DNA of 56,123 bases, taken from contig JAFRPC010000050.1 of assembly GCA_017429325.1 (NCBI GenBank), forward strand, positions 1-56,123. Reading direction: 5' to 3'. A program made the position numbers and the translations under genes. This DNA comes from Oscillospiraceae bacterium. Lineage in GTDB: Bacteria; Bacillota; Clostridia; Oscillospirales; Oscillospiraceae. This document shows, piece after piece, positions 8,751 through 17,503 of the stretch. Numbering within the stretch: position 1 is the first letter of the stretch; every line of letters starts with the position of its first letter. The notes under the pieces were generated by a model, which saw nothing but the letters and a program-made list of their open reading frames with translations, had not been told where the DNA came from and searched no databases.

Positions 8751-9968
8751 ATGAAAAAACCCGAACTGCTCTCCCCGGCGGGGGATATGGAGAAACTGAA
8801 TATGGCCCTGCGCTACGGGGCCGACGCCGTGTATCTGGCGGGGACCTCCTTTGGGATGCGCTCCTTTGCGGGGAACTTCAGCCCGGAGGAGCTGCCGAAG
8901 GCTGTGGCCCTGGCCCACAGCTTCGGGGTGCGGGTCCACGTCACGGTGAACACCATGGCCCGGGACGAGGAGCTGGAGCGGCTGCCCGCCCACCTGGAGC
9001 TCCTGAACGATAGCGGCGTGGACGCCCTGATTGTGGCGGACTTAGGCGCCTTCCGGCTGGCCCAGCGCTGGGCGCCCCGCTGCGAGCTCCACGTCTCCAC
9101 CCAGGTCAGCGTGGCGAACCACGCCTCCGCCGCGGCCTGGCATGACTTGGGCGCGAAACGGGTCGTGCTGGCCCGGGAGCTCTCCTTGGAGGAGATCGCC
9201 GCCATTCGGGCGAAGACGCCCCCGACGCTGGAGCTGGAGGTCTTCGCTCACGGAGCGATGTGCGTGTCCTATTCCGGCCGCTGTCTGCTGTCCAACTATA
9301 TGACGGGCCGGGATTCCAACCGAGGCGCCTGCGCTCAGCCCTGCCGCTACCAGTACTTTCTGATGGAGGAAAAGCGGCCCGGCGAATACTTCCCCGTCTT
9401 TGAGGACGAGAAGGGCACCTATATCATGAATTCTCGGGATATGTGCATGATAGACCACCTGGACGACCTGATGCGGGTGGGCGTGGACTGCCTGAAAATC
9501 GAGGGCAGGGCCAAGTCGGCCTACTACGCCGCCATTGTCACCGGCGCCTATCGGCACGTGCTGGACGACGTGGCCGCAGGCCGGGACCCGGACCCGGTGT
9601 GGCGCGACGAGGTGGAGAAGATCTCCCACCGCCACTATTCCACCGGCTTCTTCTACGGCCAGCCGGGGCAGTACTACGAAGATTCCCGCTACATCCGGGA
9701 CTATCAGGTGGTCGCCGTGGTCACGGACTGCGACGATACCGGCCTGGCCTCCCTGCGCCTGCGGAACAAGTTCGCCGCGGGAGACGAGATCGAGGCCGTC
9801 GGCCCCGACCTGAAGCCCTTTGGATTCCGGGCCGGGAGCTTCGAGACCCCGGAAGGGGAGAAGCTGTACGAGGTGCGAACCCCGCAGATGCCCTTCCGGA
9901 TGCGGCTGCCCAAGGCCGTGCCGCCTTATACGATTCTGCGGCATCAGGTGGAGCTGTCTGCAAAATAG
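8751..9968 (+). CDS. Peptidase U32 family protein, probable tRNA uridine hydroxylase component (TrhP-like)
   Basis: The 405-residue protein contains a full U32 signature, EVFAHGAMCVSYSGRC, followed by GRDSNRGACAQPCR, which supplies cysteines typical of the tRNA-modifying members. The N-terminus, PELLSPAGDMEKLNMAL, is characteristic. U32 proteins related to TrhP (YegQ, YrrO) act in 5-hydroxyuridine formation at tRNA position 34, while others were called collagenases; the tRNA role is the better guess for this housekeeping context. It follows mltG after 15 bp. Confidence 0.9.
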   Translation: MKKPELLSPAGDMEKLNMALRYGADAVYLAGTSFGMRSFAGNFSPEELPKAVALAHSFGVRVHVTVNTMARDEELERLPAHLELLNDSGVDALIVADLGAFRLAQRWAPRCELHVSTQVSVANHASAAAWHDLGAKRVVLARELSLEEIAAIRAKTPPTLELEVFAHGAMCVSYSGRCLLSNYMTGRDSNRGACAQPCRYQYFLMEEKRPGEYFPVFEDEKGTYIMNSRDMCMIDHLDDLMRVGVDCLKIEGRAKSAYYAAIVTGAYRHVLDDVAAGRDPDPVWRDEVEKISHRHYSTGFFYGQPGQYYEDSRYIRDYQVVAVVTDCDDTGLASLRLRNKFAAGDEIEAVGPDLKPFGFRAGSFETPEGEKLYEVRTPQMPFRMRLPKAVPPYTILRHQVELSAK

Positions 9969-10032
9969 TGAAAGGGATTGGAATCGAATTATGTTAATCC
10001 TGTGAAGAAGGCGGTTGTTCGGCCTCTCCTGG

Positions 10033-10061
10033 TTGACATTTCTGACAGTTACATGTACAAT
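10033..10061 (+). promoter_or_regulatory. Predicted promoter of the polysaccharide operon
   Basis: Consensus TTGACA (10033-10038), a 17-bp spacer and TACAAT (10056-10061). The ATG at 10107 follows TGGAGG. Confidence 0.8.
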
Positions 10062-10106
10062 AATTGGGTAATTTTGCGATTTTGCATCGTCTGTGGAGGC
10101 CTCGGT

Positions 10107-10745
10107 ATGTACCGGATTATTGTCAAACGATTCCTGGATGTTCTGCTTTCCCTGCTGGGCTTGCTGCTGCTCCCCTGGGTGTTTCTTCTGATTGCCGCGG
10201 CGATTTTCATAGACGATCCCGGCCCGGTATTCTTCCGCCAAAAGCGGGTGGGGCTGCACAAAAAGACCTTTATGCTCCACAAATTCCGCAGTATGCGCCG
10301 CTCCACGCCCCATGATATGCCCACCCATCTGCTGGAAAACCCTGAGCAGTACATCACCCGCGTGGGCCGTTTCCTGCGCAGGAGCAGCCTGGACGAGCTG
10401 CCCCAGATTTGGGACATCTTTGTGGGGAACATGAGCATCGTCGGGCCCCGGCCCGCCCTCTGGAATCAGGAGGATCTGATCGCGGAGCGGGACCGGTACG
10501 GGGCCAACGAGCTGCGGCCCGGTCTCACCGGCTGGGCGCAGATCAACGGAAGAGATGAGCTGGAGATCCCAGAGAAGGCAAGGCTGGACGGAGAATACGC
10601 CGCGATTCTGAAGCGGGGCGGCCTGCGGGCCTTTGGGATGGACGTCAAGTGTTTCTTTGGCACCCTCAAGCCCGTCGCCACAGCCAAAGGCGTCGTCGAG
10701 GGCGCAGCTCCGGCACAGCCGCTGACAAACAACGAAAACAAGTAG
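10107..10745 (+). CDS. Polyprenyl-phosphate sugar-1-phosphate transferase (initiating sugar transferase)
   Basis: Starts repeat-unit synthesis by moving a sugar-1-phosphate from a nucleotide sugar to undecaprenyl phosphate at the inner membrane face. The 212-residue protein corresponds to the minimal catalytic domain (bacterial sugar transferase, PF02397). One N-terminal membrane or re-entrant helix (KRFLDVLLSLLGLLLL) is followed by DPGPVFFRQKRVG, KFRSM, SSLDELPQ, SIVGPRP and RPGLTGWAQINGRDE. I chose ATG 10107 over a longer in-frame start because it has a Shine-Dalgarno sequence and the promoter lies just upstream. It is the first gene of the operon. Confidence 0.95.
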   Translation: MYRIIVKRFLDVLLSLLGLLLLPWVFLLIAAAIFIDDPGPVFFRQKRVGLHKKTFMLHKFRSMRRSTPHDMPTHLLENPEQYITRVGRFLRRSSLDELPQIWDIFVGNMSIVGPRPALWNQEDLIAERDRYGANELRPGLTGWAQINGRDELEIPEKARLDGEYAAILKRGGLRAFGMDVKCFFGTLKPVATAKGVVEGAAPAQPLTNNENK

Positions 10746-10751
10746 GTGCTT

Positions 10752-11711
10752 ATGGCTGAGTTTGAGAACAAAAGACTGATCCTCACTGGCGTCACCGGGG
10801 CAAAATCCGGGGGCGCTTTTGCGGAAAAGTTAGGAATCTTTCTGCGGGAGAACCCGGATCGCTTTTCAAAGGGCATCCGGGCCCTTGTTCGTTCTTCCTC
10901 CAATCCCGAAAAGCTGCGCAGCGCCCTGCCCGGCGTCGAAGTGATGGCAGGGGACTTCGGGGACGAGTCCTTTTTGGACCGGGCAATGGAGGGCGGGGGG
11001 ATCCTGCTCCACATTGCGGGGATCTTTCTCTCCCTGCCCCTGGTCCGGGCCGCCGTCCGGCAGGGGGTGGAGCGCATCATCCTGGTCCACACCACCGGCA
11101 TCTATTCCAAATACAAGGCGGCAGGGGAGAACTACCGGCAGATCGACGACGAGGTGACGGCCCTGTGTCAGCAGGCTGGCATCCCGCTGACCATCCTCCG
11201 GCCCACCATGATTTACGGCAATCTGACGGACCACAACCTCTGTACCTTTATCCGCATGGTGGACCGCTTGCCCCTCATGCCGGTGCTCCGGGGCGCCCGC
11301 TACAGCTTGCAGCCGGTGTATTACGGGGATTTGTCGGAGGCCTATCTGCGGGTCCTGCTGGACCCGGAACACACCGCGGACAAAAACTACATCCTCTCTG
11401 GGGCGGAGCCCATACTGCTGCGGGAGATGTTTCAGGAGATCGGCGCCCAGCTCGGTAAAAAGAAAGTCCGCTTCCTGAACTGCCCCTACTGGCTCGGCTA
11501 TGGCGCGGCCTGGGGCCTGTATGTCCTGACCCTCGGGCGGAAGGATTACCGGGAAAAGGTGCAGCGCCTGTGCGAGAGCCGCTGCTATCCCCACGAGGAG
11601 GCCAGCCGGGATTTCGGCTATGCGCCGCTGCCCTTCGACCAGGGGATTCGGGGGGAGATACAGGAATATCTGGCGGCGAAGGCCGCCGGGAAAGCGGAAG
11701 GTGCAACATGA
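10752..11711 (+). CDS. NAD(P)-dependent epimerase/dehydratase (extended or atypical SDR)
   Basis: A 319-residue Rossmann protein starting KRLILTGVTGAKSGGAF, a glycine-rich dinucleotide motif that departs somewhat from the usual GxxGxxG. YSKYK supplies a Tyr-x3-Lys pair, and LRPTMIYGN and the later QPVYYGDLSEAYLRVL are usual in sugar epimerases. It probably makes or modifies the nucleotide sugar, or the lipid-linked sugar, used by the adjacent transferase; the substrate is unknown. An in-frame GTG at 10746 is an alternative start. Its last four bases overlap the next start (ATGA). Confidence 0.85.
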   Translation: MAEFENKRLILTGVTGAKSGGAFAEKLGIFLRENPDRFSKGIRALVRSSSNPEKLRSALPGVEVMAGDFGDESFLDRAMEGGGILLHIAGIFLSLPLVRAAVRQGVERIILVHTTGIYSKYKAAGENYRQIDDEVTALCQQAGIPLTILRPTMIYGNLTDHNLCTFIRMVDRLPLMPVLRGARYSLQPVYYGDLSEAYLRVLLDPEHTADKNYILSGAEPILLREMFQEIGAQLGKKKVRFLNCPYWLGYGAAWGLYVLTLGRKDYREKVQRLCESRCYPHEEASRDFGYAPLPFDQGIRGEIQEYLAAKAAGKAEGAT

Positions 11712-12898
11712 AGCTGCTGGTCGTCTGTCAATACTATCATCCGGAGCCCTTCCGGGTCCATGCCATCTGCGCGGAGCTGGCAAAGCGGGGCCACGAAGTC
11801 CAGGTGGTCACGGGGATGCCCAACTATCCCATGGGGCAGCTCTATCCCGGCTACGAGGCCAACCGTCCTGTGGACGAGGAGCTGGACGGGGTGAAGATCC
11901 ACCGCTGTCCCATCCACCCGAGAAAGCAGGGGCCGGTCCATCGGCTCTGGAACTACATCTCCTACCCGGCTGCCGCCTCCCGCTGGCTGCGCCGCAGCAA
12001 AGGCCAGTATGACGCGGTGCTGATCAATCAGCTCAGCCCCGTGATGATGGCAAATCCCGGCCTGCGCTACGGCAAAAAGGCCGGCATTCCCACGGCCCTG
12101 TACTGCTTAGACCTCTGGCCGGAAAGCCTGCTGGCCGGGGGCGTCCGCCGCGGGAGCTGCGTCTATCGGCTTTTTCACAGGGTCTCCAAAAAGATTTACC
12201 GCGCCGCGGACCGGCTTTTGATTTCAAGCTATGAATTCCGGGACTATCTGCACCGGGAATTCGACCTCGACCCGGCGAAGATCCGATACCTGCCGCAGTT
12301 TGCGGAGGAACTGTTTCAGCCCCTTCCGGACAAGACTCCGGCGGGGACCCGCCGCCTGCTCTTCGCGGGCAACGTGGGCGCCTTCCAGAGTGTGGACACC
12401 ATCCTGCGGGCCGCGGAGCGCACGAGGGAGCTGCCCGTGGTCTATGAAATTTTGGGGGACGGCACGGAGCTGGAGGCTCTCAAAAAGCTGGCCCAGGAGC
12501 TGAACTTGGACAACGTGGAATTTTTAGGCAGGCACAGCCTGGAAGAGATGCCTGCCTATTATGCCGGGGCCGACGCGATGCTGCTGACCCTGAAGGCCAA
12601 TCCGGTCCTGAGCCTGACCCTGCCGGGGAAGATCCAGTCCTATCTGGCCGTGGGCAAGCCCATTATCGGCGCCGCCGACGCGGCGGCCCAGCGGGTCATT
12701 CAGGAGGCAAACTGCGGCTTCTGCGGACCCGCCGAGGACTGCCAAGCCCTGGCGGAGAACGTGCGGCGCTTCTGCGCCCTTGCCGACCCGGCGGAGCTGG
12801 GCCGGAACGGACGCGCCTATTCCGAGCTGCATTTTTCCAGAAAGAACATCATGGACCGCCTGGAAGAAACCCTGCTGGAGCTGGCGGGGGGACGGTGA
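11708..12898 (+). CDS. Glycosyltransferase family 4, WbuB-like
   Basis: A 396-residue GT-B enzyme. The N-terminal domain opens with VVCQYYHPEPFRVHAICAELAKRGHEVQVVTGMPNYP, the hallmark of WbuB-like transferases. The donor-binding domain contains LLFAGNVGAFQSVDTI and ILGDGTELEAL and ends in a variant E-x7-E region, SLTLPGKIQSYLAVGKPI. The family moves an activated (often N-acetylated) sugar onto a lipid-linked intermediate; the exact sugar is unknown. Its ATG overlaps the SDR stop, implying translational coupling. Confidence 0.9.
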   Translation: MKLLVVCQYYHPEPFRVHAICAELAKRGHEVQVVTGMPNYPMGQLYPGYEANRPVDEELDGVKIHRCPIHPRKQGPVHRLWNYISYPAAASRWLRRSKGQYDAVLINQLSPVMMANPGLRYGKKAGIPTALYCLDLWPESLLAGGVRRGSCVYRLFHRVSKKIYRAADRLLISSYEFRDYLHREFDLDPAKIRYLPQFAEELFQPLPDKTPAGTRRLLFAGNVGAFQSVDTILRAAERTRELPVVYEILGDGTELEALKKLAQELNLDNVEFLGRHSLEEMPAYYAGADAMLLTLKANPVLSLTLPGKIQSYLAVGKPIIGAADAAAQRVIQEANCGFCGPAEDCQALAENVRRFCALADPAELGRNGRAYSELHFSRKNIMDRLEETLLELAGGR

Positions 12899-12902
12899 GC
12901 CC

Positions 12903-14102
12903 ATGAAGATCCTGATGATAAACTCCGTCTGCGGCATTCGCAGCACGGGCCGGATCTGCACCGATTTGGCCGGGGTCCTGCAATCCGAAGGGGTTGATGT
13001 CCGCATCGCCTGGGGCCGGGAAATCGTTCCCCCGGAGTTCGAGGCCGTCAGCGTCCGCATCGGCGGCCCGATGGGCGTCTATGCTCACGCCCTGAAGGCG
13101 CGGCTCCTGGACCAGGCCGGCTTCGGCAGCCGCTTTGCGACGGAGCGCTTCCTGCGCTGGGTCCGGGATTGGGACCCGGACGTGATCCACCTGCACAACC
13201 TCCACGGCTACTATCTCCACGTGGGCCTGTTGTTTGACTATCTGCGCGGCTGTGGAAAACCGGTCATCTGGACCCTGCACGACAGCTGGGCCTACACCGG
13301 CCACAGCCCGCTCTGCGAGCTGGAGCGCTGCGAAAGCTGGCGCACGGGCTGCGGGAGCTGTCCGCTGCGAGGGACCTATCCCGCGTCGCTGCTGGACCGC
13401 TCCGGGCTGAACTGGCTCCGCAAAAAGGCCTGCTTTTCCGGCGTTCCCGGCCTCACCCTCGTAACGCCCTCCCGCTGGCTCGCCGCCTGCGTGGAGCAGT
13501 CCTTTCTTGGGCAGTACCCCGTGACCGTCATCGGCAACGGCATTGATACGACGGTCTTCCGCCCCACGGAAAGCGATTTCCGCAGGGAATACGGCCTGGA
13601 GGGAAAACGCATCCTGCTGGCCGTTTCCACGGTCTGGGACGACACCAAAGGCCTGTCCGACTATCTGAAGCTGGCGCAGCGGCTGGGGGAGCCCTGGCGC
13701 GTCGTCCTCTGCGGGATGACAGACGCGGAGCTCCAAGCCCTCCCGCAGGGCGTGACCGGCGTGGGCAGAACGGCGGACCCGAAAACCCTCGCCGGGATCT
13801 ACAGCGCCGCGGACCTGCTGCTGAATTTTTCCCGCTGCGAGAGCTTTTCCATGGTCAATTTGGAGGCCCAGGCCTGCGGAACGCCGGTTTTGACCTACGA
13901 CGCGGGCGGCACCGCCGAGACCGTGTTCCCCGGCTGCGGGAAGGTGATCCCGAAGGGAGACTTAGACGCGGCGGAAGCGGCGCTGCGCTCCTTCTGGAGC
14001 AGGGGCGACGGCCCGGCCAGGGTGACGATCGACAACAGGGCCGTGGACCGTGCCAGGATGCTGGAACAATATCTGAAGCTGTATCGAGGAACATCTGCCT
14101 GA
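12903..14102 (+). CDS. Glycosyltransferase family 4, WcaC-like
   Basis: A 399-residue GT-B enzyme. The N-terminal part has INSVCGIRSTGRI, DVIHLHNLHGYYLH and TLHDSWAYTGHSPLCELERC, the last resembling colanic-acid WcaC-type transferases with clustered cysteines (CERCESWRTGCGSCP region). In the C-terminal half, SRCESFSMVNLEAQACGTPVL carries the usual acidic motif followed by TYDAGGTAET. It starts 4 bp after the previous stop; a longer in-frame start lies inside the previous gene. Confidence 0.9.
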   Translation: MKILMINSVCGIRSTGRICTDLAGVLQSEGVDVRIAWGREIVPPEFEAVSVRIGGPMGVYAHALKARLLDQAGFGSRFATERFLRWVRDWDPDVIHLHNLHGYYLHVGLLFDYLRGCGKPVIWTLHDSWAYTGHSPLCELERCESWRTGCGSCPLRGTYPASLLDRSGLNWLRKKACFSGVPGLTLVTPSRWLAACVEQSFLGQYPVTVIGNGIDTTVFRPTESDFRREYGLEGKRILLAVSTVWDDTKGLSDYLKLAQRLGEPWRVVLCGMTDAELQALPQGVTGVGRTADPKTLAGIYSAADLLLNFSRCESFSMVNLEAQACGTPVLTYDAGGTAETVFPGCGKVIPKGDLDAAEAALRSFWSRGDGPARVTIDNRAVDRARMLEQYLKLYRGTSA

Positions 14103-14115
14103 AAGGAGCTTCCAC

Positions 14116-15213
14116 TTGAAAACCGTCCTGTTTGTTACCAATATTCCCTCGCCCTATCGCGTGGAGTTTTTTACCCTGTTTGCAAAAACCGTGAAGCTGA
14201 CGGTCATCTATGAGCGCAGGAACGCGGCAAACCGGGAAAAAAGCTGGCTGGGAGAAGCCGGGCAGAAAGCCTATGAAGAGATTTTTTTAGACGGCAGGAC
14301 CTTCGGGGAGGAAAACTCTCTCTCCCTCGGTCTCGTCCGGCATCTTCGGAAGCACCGCTATGACCACGTCATCTTCGGCGGCTACAATTCCCCCAGCGTC
14401 ATCCTGGCCATGCGCTGGATGAGGCGGCATCATCGTCCCTACGGCATCACCTGTGACGGGATGCTGCCCAAGGAAGGGGAGGTCACGGGCTGGAAGGAAA
14501 AGCTCAAGCGCAGCTTGATTTCCGGCGCGGACTTCTGGCTCAGCTCGGGACACATCACCACCCGGGAGCTGGTCCGCTACGGCGCAAACACGGAGCGGGT
14601 GTTTGAGTTTCCCTTTTCCTCTGTGCGGGAGGAGGACATCGACGAGCTGCCCTCGGACCGGGCGGCCTGCAAGGCGGCGCTGGGACTGCCCGACTGTAAG
14701 CTGCTGCTCTATGTGGGGCAGTTTATCCCCCGCAAGGGTCTGGATGTGCTTCAAAAGGCAATGGAGCTGCTGAAGGAAAGCTTGCCCCAGGAAACATTTC
14801 GGCTCTGCCTCGTCGGCGGCGACGAAAAGAAGTTAGAGGCGCTGGGCTGCTCTTTTCCGAAGGCGGAGACCGTATTTCCCGGCTTTTTGAACAAGACCCA
14901 GCTGGCGGCCTGGTATCGCGCCGCGGAGCTCTTCGTCCTTCCCACCAGAGAGGACATCTGGGGCCTGGTCGTCAATGAGGCCTTTGCCCACGGCCTGCCC
15001 GTCGTCACCACCGAGCGCTGTGTCGCCGGGATGGAGATGATAGAAGCCGGGAGGACCGGCGTGCTGGTCCCCATAGACGACCCCAAAGCCCTGGCGGTGG
15101 GGATCGCGGCGGGACTGAAGCTGACAGACCGGCAGGCCGTTCTGGAGGCGGCCCGGGCCTATACTCTTGAAACCATGGCGGAGACCACGGGGAAGATCCT
15201 GGAAAGGCTCTGA
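14116..15213 (+). CDS. Glycosyltransferase family 4
   Basis: A 365-residue GT-B enzyme with TTG start (14116) after GAAAGGAG. The N-terminus VLFVTNIPSPYRVEFFTLFAK is typical of transferases acting on lipid-linked oligosaccharides. The donor site includes YVGQFIPRKGLDVL, LVGGDEKKLEAL and PTREDIWGLVVNEAFAHGLPVV with the E-x7-E glutamates. Donor and linkage cannot be inferred. Thirty bases separate it from the polymerase gene. Confidence 0.92.
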   Translation: MKTVLFVTNIPSPYRVEFFTLFAKTVKLTVIYERRNAANREKSWLGEAGQKAYEEIFLDGRTFGEENSLSLGLVRHLRKHRYDHVIFGGYNSPSVILAMRWMRRHHRPYGITCDGMLPKEGEVTGWKEKLKRSLISGADFWLSSGHITTRELVRYGANTERVFEFPFSSVREEDIDELPSDRAACKAALGLPDCKLLLYVGQFIPRKGLDVLQKAMELLKESLPQETFRLCLVGGDEKKLEALGCSFPKAETVFPGFLNKTQLAAWYRAAELFVLPTREDIWGLVVNEAFAHGLPVVTTERCVAGMEMIEAGRTGVLVPIDDPKALAVGIAAGLKLTDRQAVLEAARAYTLETMAETTGKILERL

Positions 15214-15242
15214 GCCCTCGGTCCCGCGCTTGAGGAAGCGCA

Positions 15243-16634
15243 ATGAAGAAGACCATTTCCTTTGTATGCAAGCTGTATCTGCTGCTGATGCCCTTTCAGC
15301 TCATGCCGTTTTTCCGGCCCTTCCGGAACACCTTTTCCAGGGTGGCGGCCATCGACAACTGTATGTTCATCATGCTGATCGGCCTGCTTTTGATCATGAT
15401 TTATACCAAGGGCACCCTTCTGTTCCGAAACGAACTGATGCGGAAGGCCATCCTCCTGGTCTTTGAGCTGATCGGCATTTCGCTGCTGACCAGTCTGGTT
15501 TTGCTGCCGGTCTTTGGGAGCTTGTTTGGCGAAGACACGATTTCCGCTTCCTTATCCACAAACATCTACTATGTTTTGCTGGCTGTCACCTTCTTCTTCA
15601 ACGCGCATTTATTCGATTTTCTGACCAAAGAACAGATCCGGAAGATCATGGATTTCCTCTGTGTCTTCAATCTCGTCATCGGTTTCGTTCAGATCCTGAT
15701 CGTTTCCGATGTCCCCATTATCGGCAAATTCTATGACGATTTGGATTATTTCGATATTTTTGTGGACAGCGGAAAGATGCTGCTGATCGGGCGCATCTGT
15801 GCCACCCGGGTGGAACCTGCCAATATGGGCATCAGTATCTGTGTGTTTCTGCTTCCCTATGCAATGGCGCAGCTGCTGCACGCAAAGAACAAGCGGAAGT
15901 ACCTGCTGTATATGGTCGGCTTGACCGTGCTCTGCGGCTACGCCCTCAGCAGTGCGGTGCTGGTCTCTCTGCTGGCCGCTTATATGCTTTTTATCATCCT
16001 GTCCTCCCGGAAAACCGGCGCCGGGAAATTCGTGATCCTGCTCCTGGTCCTGGCGATGATTGGCGTGCTGATTATCAGCTCCGGTATGATAGACAACACG
16101 GAATTCGGGCAGAAGATCTCCTATCTTTTGGTGGAGAAGACCACCAACACCAGCAATCTATCCTCCGGCTTTCGCTATACCACCGTGGTCAACGACCTGG
16201 TCTGCTTTGTCCGCTATCCCTTCTCCGGCATCGGCAACGGCAACCAGGGCTTCCTGTACAACGAAACGATGAACAGCAATCTGGTCTCCGAGGCCATGCG
16301 GAACAACTATCAAACGGTGAAGGCCATGAGCGGCGCAAACGGCGTCCTCAGCGGCGGCGCCTTCGTGCCCGCTTTTATTTCCGGCTACGGGATCCTCGGC
16401 CTGGTGCTGCTGGGGATCTATATCAACGCCGTGCGGAAGAAGCTGAAGGAGAAACGGGAATCGCTGAATTATTACTATGAGTGGTTCTGCATCGGCGCCA
16501 TTACCTTCCTGATCGTCAGCACCGTGGCCGGTTCCATTGAAGGAAACTATATCGTGATGTTCGTGCTCAGCCTGCCCTTTGCGGCAGACCCCGTCCTGGA
16601 AGAGAAGGAGGAAGTACACAGCCTTGCAAACTGA
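15243..16634 (+). CDS. O-antigen polymerase/ligase-like membrane protein (Wzy-type)
   Basis: 463 residues with ten or more predicted membrane helices spread along the chain, and a longer polar loop around residues 275-385 (GQKISYLLVEKTTNTSNLSSGFRYTT to SGANGVLSGG). Topology, size and position between transferases and flippase suggest a Wzy-type polymerase that joins repeat units at the outer membrane face. Wzy sequences are poorly conserved, so the call rests mainly on topology and context. Codon use is somewhat richer in AT than in neighbouring genes, which is usual for Wzy. Confidence 0.8.
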   Translation: MKKTISFVCKLYLLLMPFQLMPFFRPFRNTFSRVAAIDNCMFIMLIGLLLIMIYTKGTLLFRNELMRKAILLVFELIGISLLTSLVLLPVFGSLFGEDTISASLSTNIYYVLLAVTFFFNAHLFDFLTKEQIRKIMDFLCVFNLVIGFVQILIVSDVPIIGKFYDDLDYFDIFVDSGKMLLIGRICATRVEPANMGISICVFLLPYAMAQLLHAKNKRKYLLYMVGLTVLCGYALSSAVLVSLLAAYMLFIILSSRKTGAGKFVILLLVLAMIGVLIISSGMIDNTEFGQKISYLLVEKTTNTSNLSSGFRYTTVVNDLVCFVRYPFSGIGNGNQGFLYNETMNSNLVSEAMRNNYQTVKAMSGANGVLSGGAFVPAFISGYGILGLVLLGIYINAVRKKLKEKRESLNYYYEWFCIGAITFLIVSTVAGSIEGNYIVMFVLSLPFAADPVLEEKEEVHSLAN

Positions 16635-17469
16635 GATTTATTATTCCCCGGAGGAGCTGCAAAAGATCCAGCGGACCGAGAAACAGGCCCTGGTCGTGCT
16701 CCTGGAGCTCTGCGAGAAGCTGAAGCTCAACCCGTTTCTGATTGGCGGCTCGGCCCTGGGCGCCGTCCGGCATCAGGGCTTTATCCCCTGGGACGACGAC
16801 ATCGACGTGGGACTGCTGCGCAGGGATTACGAGATCTTTATGCGGCAGGCGGAGAAGCTGCTCCCGGCGGGCTATACGCTGCAAACTCCCGAAAACGGCG
16901 CAAAGAACCCCTATTGCTATGTCAAGCTGCGGGTGGACGGGACCCGCTTTGTGGAATACTGCAACCACCGCAACCGCGTCATGCACCAGGGCGTCTACAT
17001 CGACGTGTTCCCCTTTGACGAGGTGCCGGACGATGAGCAGGAGAACCTGCGTCAGTTCCAAAAGGCCCAGAAGCTCTGCCGCCTGTACACCGTGCGGCAG
17101 TCCGCCGACGTGAGCCGCCCGCCGCAGTCCACCAAGGAAAAGGCCGTCGCGGCCCTCCGCCGGGTCTGTCACTGGCTCGTCAGGGCCTTTGTGCCGCGGC
17201 AGGTCCTGCTGAATCGGCTCAACCGCACATTCACGGCCTGGAACGGGACCGGACAGCAGGCCCTGGCCTGCCTGAATTTCCCGAAGCGGAAATGCGAATA
17301 CGTCCGGCGGGAGGACCTCTATCCCTTTGAGACCGCCGTCTTCGAGGGGCTGCGGGTTTCGATTCCCAGGAACTACGACGCCTATCTGACCACCCATTAC
17401 GGGGACTACCGGAAGCTTCCGCCCCCGGAGGAACAGCTGGGGCATCGGCCTTATGAAGTGGAGATCTGA
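16624..17469 (+). CDS. LicD-family phosphotransferase
   Basis: LicD enzymes attach phosphocholine, or another phospho-substituent, from a CDP-activated donor to surface glycans. The core is visible: GGSALGAVRHQGFIPWDDDIDVGLLRRDYE near residues 41-70, with the nucleotidyltransferase-fold GGS and the DDDID metal-binding acids, then YIDVFPFDEVPD. The likely start is TTG 16624, which follows GAAGGAGGAAG and overlaps the polymerase stop by 11 bp; an earlier ATG at 16579 lies deep in the polymerase. About 281 residues. No choline-activation genes (licA, licC) are seen here. Confidence 0.9.
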   Translation: MQTEIYYSPEELQKIQRTEKQALVVLLELCEKLKLNPFLIGGSALGAVRHQGFIPWDDDIDVGLLRRDYEIFMRQAEKLLPAGYTLQTPENGAKNPYCYVKLRVDGTRFVEYCNHRNRVMHQGVYIDVFPFDEVPDDEQENLRQFQKAQKLCRLYTVRQSADVSRPPQSTKEKAVAALRRVCHWLVRAFVPRQVLLNRLNRTFTAWNGTGQQALACLNFPKRKCEYVRREDLYPFETAVFEGLRVSIPRNYDAYLTTHYGDYRKLPPPEEQLGHRPYEVEI

Positions 17470-17503
17470 GCGCCGCGTCGAAATGCTGACATAGGAGAGC
17501 GCT